Positions 6,524-8,600 of a stretch of DNA of 8,600 bases are shown piece by piece. The notes below the pieces were generated by a model. The model had not been told where the DNA came from and ran no database searches. It worked only from the letters and a program-made list of their open reading frames with translations. The position numbers and the translations under genes are program-made. Numbering within the stretch: the first letter of the stretch is position 1; each line of letters begins with the position of its first letter. Origin of the DNA: Pseudomonadota bacterium (GTDB lineage Bacteria > Pseudomonadota > Gammaproteobacteria > Pseudomonadales > UBA5518). The DNA lies in NCBI GenBank assembly GCA_022705125.1, contig JAKJFB010000103.1, positions 1-8,600 on the forward strand. Reading direction: 5' to 3'.

Positions 6524-7573
6524 ATGGATTTCCGCTTCAGCGACGACCAGAAACTGTTCCAGCAGACGGTGCGCGAGTTCCTCGTGGCCGAGATCACGCC
6601 CGAGCGCATCCGCGCGTCATGGCAAACGGACACCGGGCGCTCGGATGCCCTGTGGGCGCAGCTCGCCGAGCTCGGACTCACCGGCATCACGGTGCCCGAG
6701 GCGCACGGCGGCCTCGGCATGAACGAGCTCGACTTCGTGCTGCTCGCCGAGGAGATCGGCTACGTGGCGCTGCCCGAGCCGTTGATCGACACCGTGCTGG
6801 TGGGCGTGCCCTGCCTGCGCGACTGCGGCAACGAGCAGCTTGCCGCCGAGTGGCTGCCGAAGATCGCCGCCGGCGAGGCGAAGCTCGCGATCGGCCTCGA
6901 CTGCAACCCGCTGGTGGCCGACGCGCACGTGGCCGGGCTGCTGCTGCTCGCGCACGGCGATGAGCTGCACGCGGTGCCGCGCGCCGACGTCACGCTGACC
7001 GCCAACGAGTGTCTCGATCCCTCGCGCCGGCTGTTCCGCGTCGACTGGACGCCCTCGGCCGTCACGCGGCTCGCCGGCGGCGCCGCCGGCCGCACGCTGA
7101 TCGACGCCGCGCTGAACCGCGCGGCGCTCGGCGCCGCGGCGCAGTGTCTCGGGCTCGCGCAGCGCATGATCGAGATCTCGGTGGCCTACACGCGCGATCG
7201 CCAGCAGTTCGGCCAGGCGATCGGCACCTTCCAGGCGGTACAGCACCTGATGGCGAACGTGGCCGTGAAGCTCGAGTACGCCAGGGCGCCGGTGCACCGC
7301 GCCGCCTACGACATCGCGCACGGCAACCCCCGCGCCAGCGTGTCGGTCTCGCACGCGAAGATCGCCGCGACCGAGGCCGCGCTGCTCGGCGCGCGCAACA
7401 GCATCCAGGTGCACGGGGCGATGGGCTACACGTGGGAGGTGGACCTGCACCTCTTCGCCAAGCGCGCGTGGACGCTGGACAGCGCCTGGGGCGATCGAGC
7501 CTTCCACAAGCAGCGCGTGGCGGATTTCGTGCTCGCCGACAATGCCGCGATCGGCGCCGGCGCAACATTCTGA
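6524..7573 (+). CDS. fadE32: Acyl-CoA dehydrogenase-like non-catalytic (beta) chain, FadE32/FadE33-like
   Basis: A 349-residue acyl-CoA dehydrogenase homologue, shorter than the usual 380 or so. The N-terminal helices (MDFRFSDDQKLFQQTVREFL; GITVPEAHGGLG at 54-65; LLAEEIGY at 73-80) and the C-terminal FAD-contact motif YTRDRQQFGQAIG (222-234) are clear, as is VHGAMGYTWEVDLHLFAKR (296-314). The middle beta domain is worn down: the usual TEPxAGSD segment is missing, replaced by about 50 residues of unremarkable sequence (122-175). No catalytic glutamate is visible at either usual place. Such chains pair with a complete dehydrogenase encoded next door to form alpha2beta2 enzymes, as described for several cholesterol FadE pairs in M. 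tuberculosis, including FadE31 with FadE32. The start ATG 6524 has an AAGGGGAA site just upstream. The thiolase gene follows after 15 bases. FadE33 would be an equally good name. Confidence 0.83.
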   Translation: MDFRFSDDQKLFQQTVREFLVAEITPERIRASWQTDTGRSDALWAQLAELGLTGITVPEAHGGLGMNELDFVLLAEEIGYVALPEPLIDTVLVGVPCLRDCGNEQLAAEWLPKIAAGEAKLAIGLDCNPLVADAHVAGLLLLAHGDELHAVPRADVTLTANECLDPSRRLFRVDWTPSAVTRLAGGAAGRTLIDAALNRAALGAAAQCLGLAQRMIEISVAYTRDRQQFGQAIGTFQAVQHLMANVAVKLEYARAPVHRAAYDIAHGNPRASVSVSHAKIAATEAALLGARNSIQVHGAMGYTWEVDLHLFAKRAWTLDSAWGDRAFHKQRVADFVLADNAAIGAGATF

Positions 7574-7588
7574 ACGGAGGATCTGACC

Positions 7589-8600
7589 ATGGCTGAAGCC
7601 TATATCGTCGACGCGCTGCGCTCGCCCACCGGCAAGCGCAAGGGCTCGCTGGCCGCCGTGCACGGCGCCGATCTCGGGGCGCACGTGATCAGGGCCATCG
7701 TGGAGCGCAACGCGATCCCGGCCGAGGACTACGACGACGTGATCTTCGGCTGCGTGGACACGATCGGCGCTCTGGCCGGCGACATCGCGCGCACCGCGTG
7801 GCTCGCCGCCGGCATGCCGCTGCACGTGCCCGGCACCACGGTCGATCGCCAGTGCGGCAGCTCGCAGCAGGCGGTGCATTTCGCGGCGCAGGCCGTGATG
7901 AGCGGCACCCAGGACGTGGTGCTCGCCGGCGGCGTGCAGACGATGAGCAGCATCCCGATTTCCTCGGCCATGCTCGCCGGCCAGCCGCTCGGCTTCACCA
8001 CGCCCTTCGCCGAGAGCCTGGGCTGGCAGAAGCGCTTCGGCGATGCGCCGGTCAACCAGTTCTATGCCGCGCAGCGCATCGCCGATCACTGGGGCGCCAG
8101 CCGCGAGGCGATGGAAGTGTTCGCCAAGGAGAGCCACGACCGCGCGCTGAAGGCGATCGCCGAGGGGCGCTTCGACCGCGAGATCGTGCCCTACACGCTG
8201 CCCGACGGCACGGTGTTTCGCATGGACGAGACCGCGCGCCTGAGCACGCTGGAGAAAATGGCCACGCTGGCGCCCGTCGATCCGGCCTATCCGGGCATCA
8301 CGGCCGCGGTGTCGAGTTCGACCTGCGATGCCTCGGCCGCGCTGTTGGTGGTCTCGGAGACCGCGTTGAAGCGCTACGGCCTGAAGCCGCGCGCGCGCAT
8401 CCACCACCTCAGCGTGCGCGCCGACGACCCGATCTGGCACCTGACCGCGCCGATCCCGGCCACGGCCCACGCGCTGAAGAAGGCGGGCATGAAGATCGAG
8501 GACATCGACCGGGTCGAGATCAACGAGGCCTTCGCCTCTGTGGTCATGGCCTGGCTGAAGGAGACGGGCTATCCGCACGAGCGCACCAACGTCAACGGCG
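7589..8600 (+). CDS. fadA6: Thiolase of steroid ring C/D breakdown, FadA6/ScdF-like (C-terminus outside the window)
   Basis: The first 337 residues of a thiolase that runs off the right edge; about 50 more are expected. The N-terminus MAEAYIVDALRSPTGKRKG and the nucleophile segment TVDRQCGSSQQAV (Cys89) are typical; Asn312 lies in INEAF. The remaining catalytic motifs (GHP histidine and the second cysteine) must lie beyond 8600. Long stretches such as IPISSAM (122-128), SLEKM-like LSTLEKM (218-224), PRARIHHLS (267-275) and EINEAFASVVMAWLKE (310-325) agree with M. tuberculosis FadA6 (Rv3556c) as I remember it. FadA6 is reported to cleave the linear beta-keto diacyl-CoA made by IpdAB, releasing acetyl-CoA. 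A strong GGAGG (7576-7580) stands 8 bases before the ATG. At 245-250 the sequence reads TCDASA where thiolases usually have SDGAxA, a substitution near the active-site loop. A general acetyl-CoA acyltransferase is the fallback. Confidence 0.9.
   Translation, partial: MAEAYIVDALRSPTGKRKGSLAAVHGADLGAHVIRAIVERNAIPAEDYDDVIFGCVDTIGALAGDIARTAWLAAGMPLHVPGTTVDRQCGSSQQAVHFAAQAVMSGTQDVVLAGGVQTMSSIPISSAMLAGQPLGFTTPFAESLGWQKRFGDAPVNQFYAAQRIADHWGASREAMEVFAKESHDRALKAIAEGRFDREIVPYTLPDGTVFRMDETARLSTLEKMATLAPVDPAYPGITAAVSSSTCDASAALLVVSETALKRYGLKPRARIHHLSVRADDPIWHLTAPIPATAHALKKAGMKIEDIDRVEINEAFASVVMAWLKETGYPHERTNVNG

Noticed and set aside
6617..8578. Minus-strand ORF of 653 codons
   Set aside because: Antisense shadow of fadE32 and fadA6; composition is His/Arg/Gly-rich without domains. 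The same holds for the minus-strand ORF at 4509-6377.

Overview
High-GC bacterial DNA, with GC-rich third codon positions and Shine-Dalgarno-led, closely spaced genes all on the + strand. The families and the two Lrp/AsnC-type regulators fit a proteobacterium (Pseudomonadota), but the sequence alone does not fix the taxon. Eight of the nine genes are complete or nearly so; the first is only a 39-codon tail and the last runs off the right edge.

The main content is a gene set for breaking down the last two rings (C and D) of steroids such as cholesterol, bile acids or testosterone. I recognise the products by residue patterns shared with the Mycobacterium tuberculosis KstR2-regulon proteins as I remember them; no search was run. 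Region 1-1137: the tail of an acyl-CoA synthetase (plausibly the HIP-CoA ligase FadD3/ScdA), then two overlapping Lrp/AsnC regulators. Region 1138-1283: an AT-rich gap with the probable promoter and small palindromes. Region 1284-4061: ipdA-ipdB-ipdC, i.e. the two-subunit ring-C hydrolase plus a flavoprotein that prepares its substrate. Region 4062-4559: a 498-bp gene-free gap holding two copies, in inverted orientation, of a hairpin-forming REP-like element. Region 4560-8600: echA20 (ring-D hydrolase), two adjacent acyl-CoA dehydrogenase genes that look like the alpha and beta chains of an alpha2beta2 enzyme (FadE31/FadE32 type), and the thiolase gene fadA6.

Expected flow, from the mycobacterial and Comamonas work: the CoA-activated hexahydroindane propionate is shortened and oxidised (IpdC), ring D is opened hydrolytically (EchA20), ring C is opened by IpdAB, the resulting linear beta-keto diacyl-CoA is cleaved by FadA6, and the FadE31/32 pair carries on the oxidation of the product. 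The catabolic genes are therefore a known pathway. The least explained part of the window is the pair of structured repeats between ipdC and echA20: they share a 62-nt core (55/62 identical) with compensating base-pair changes, but have unrelated outer arms that are each self-complementary. The second open point is the regulation: an Lrp/AsnC pair sits where actinobacterial clusters use the TetR-type repressor KstR2.
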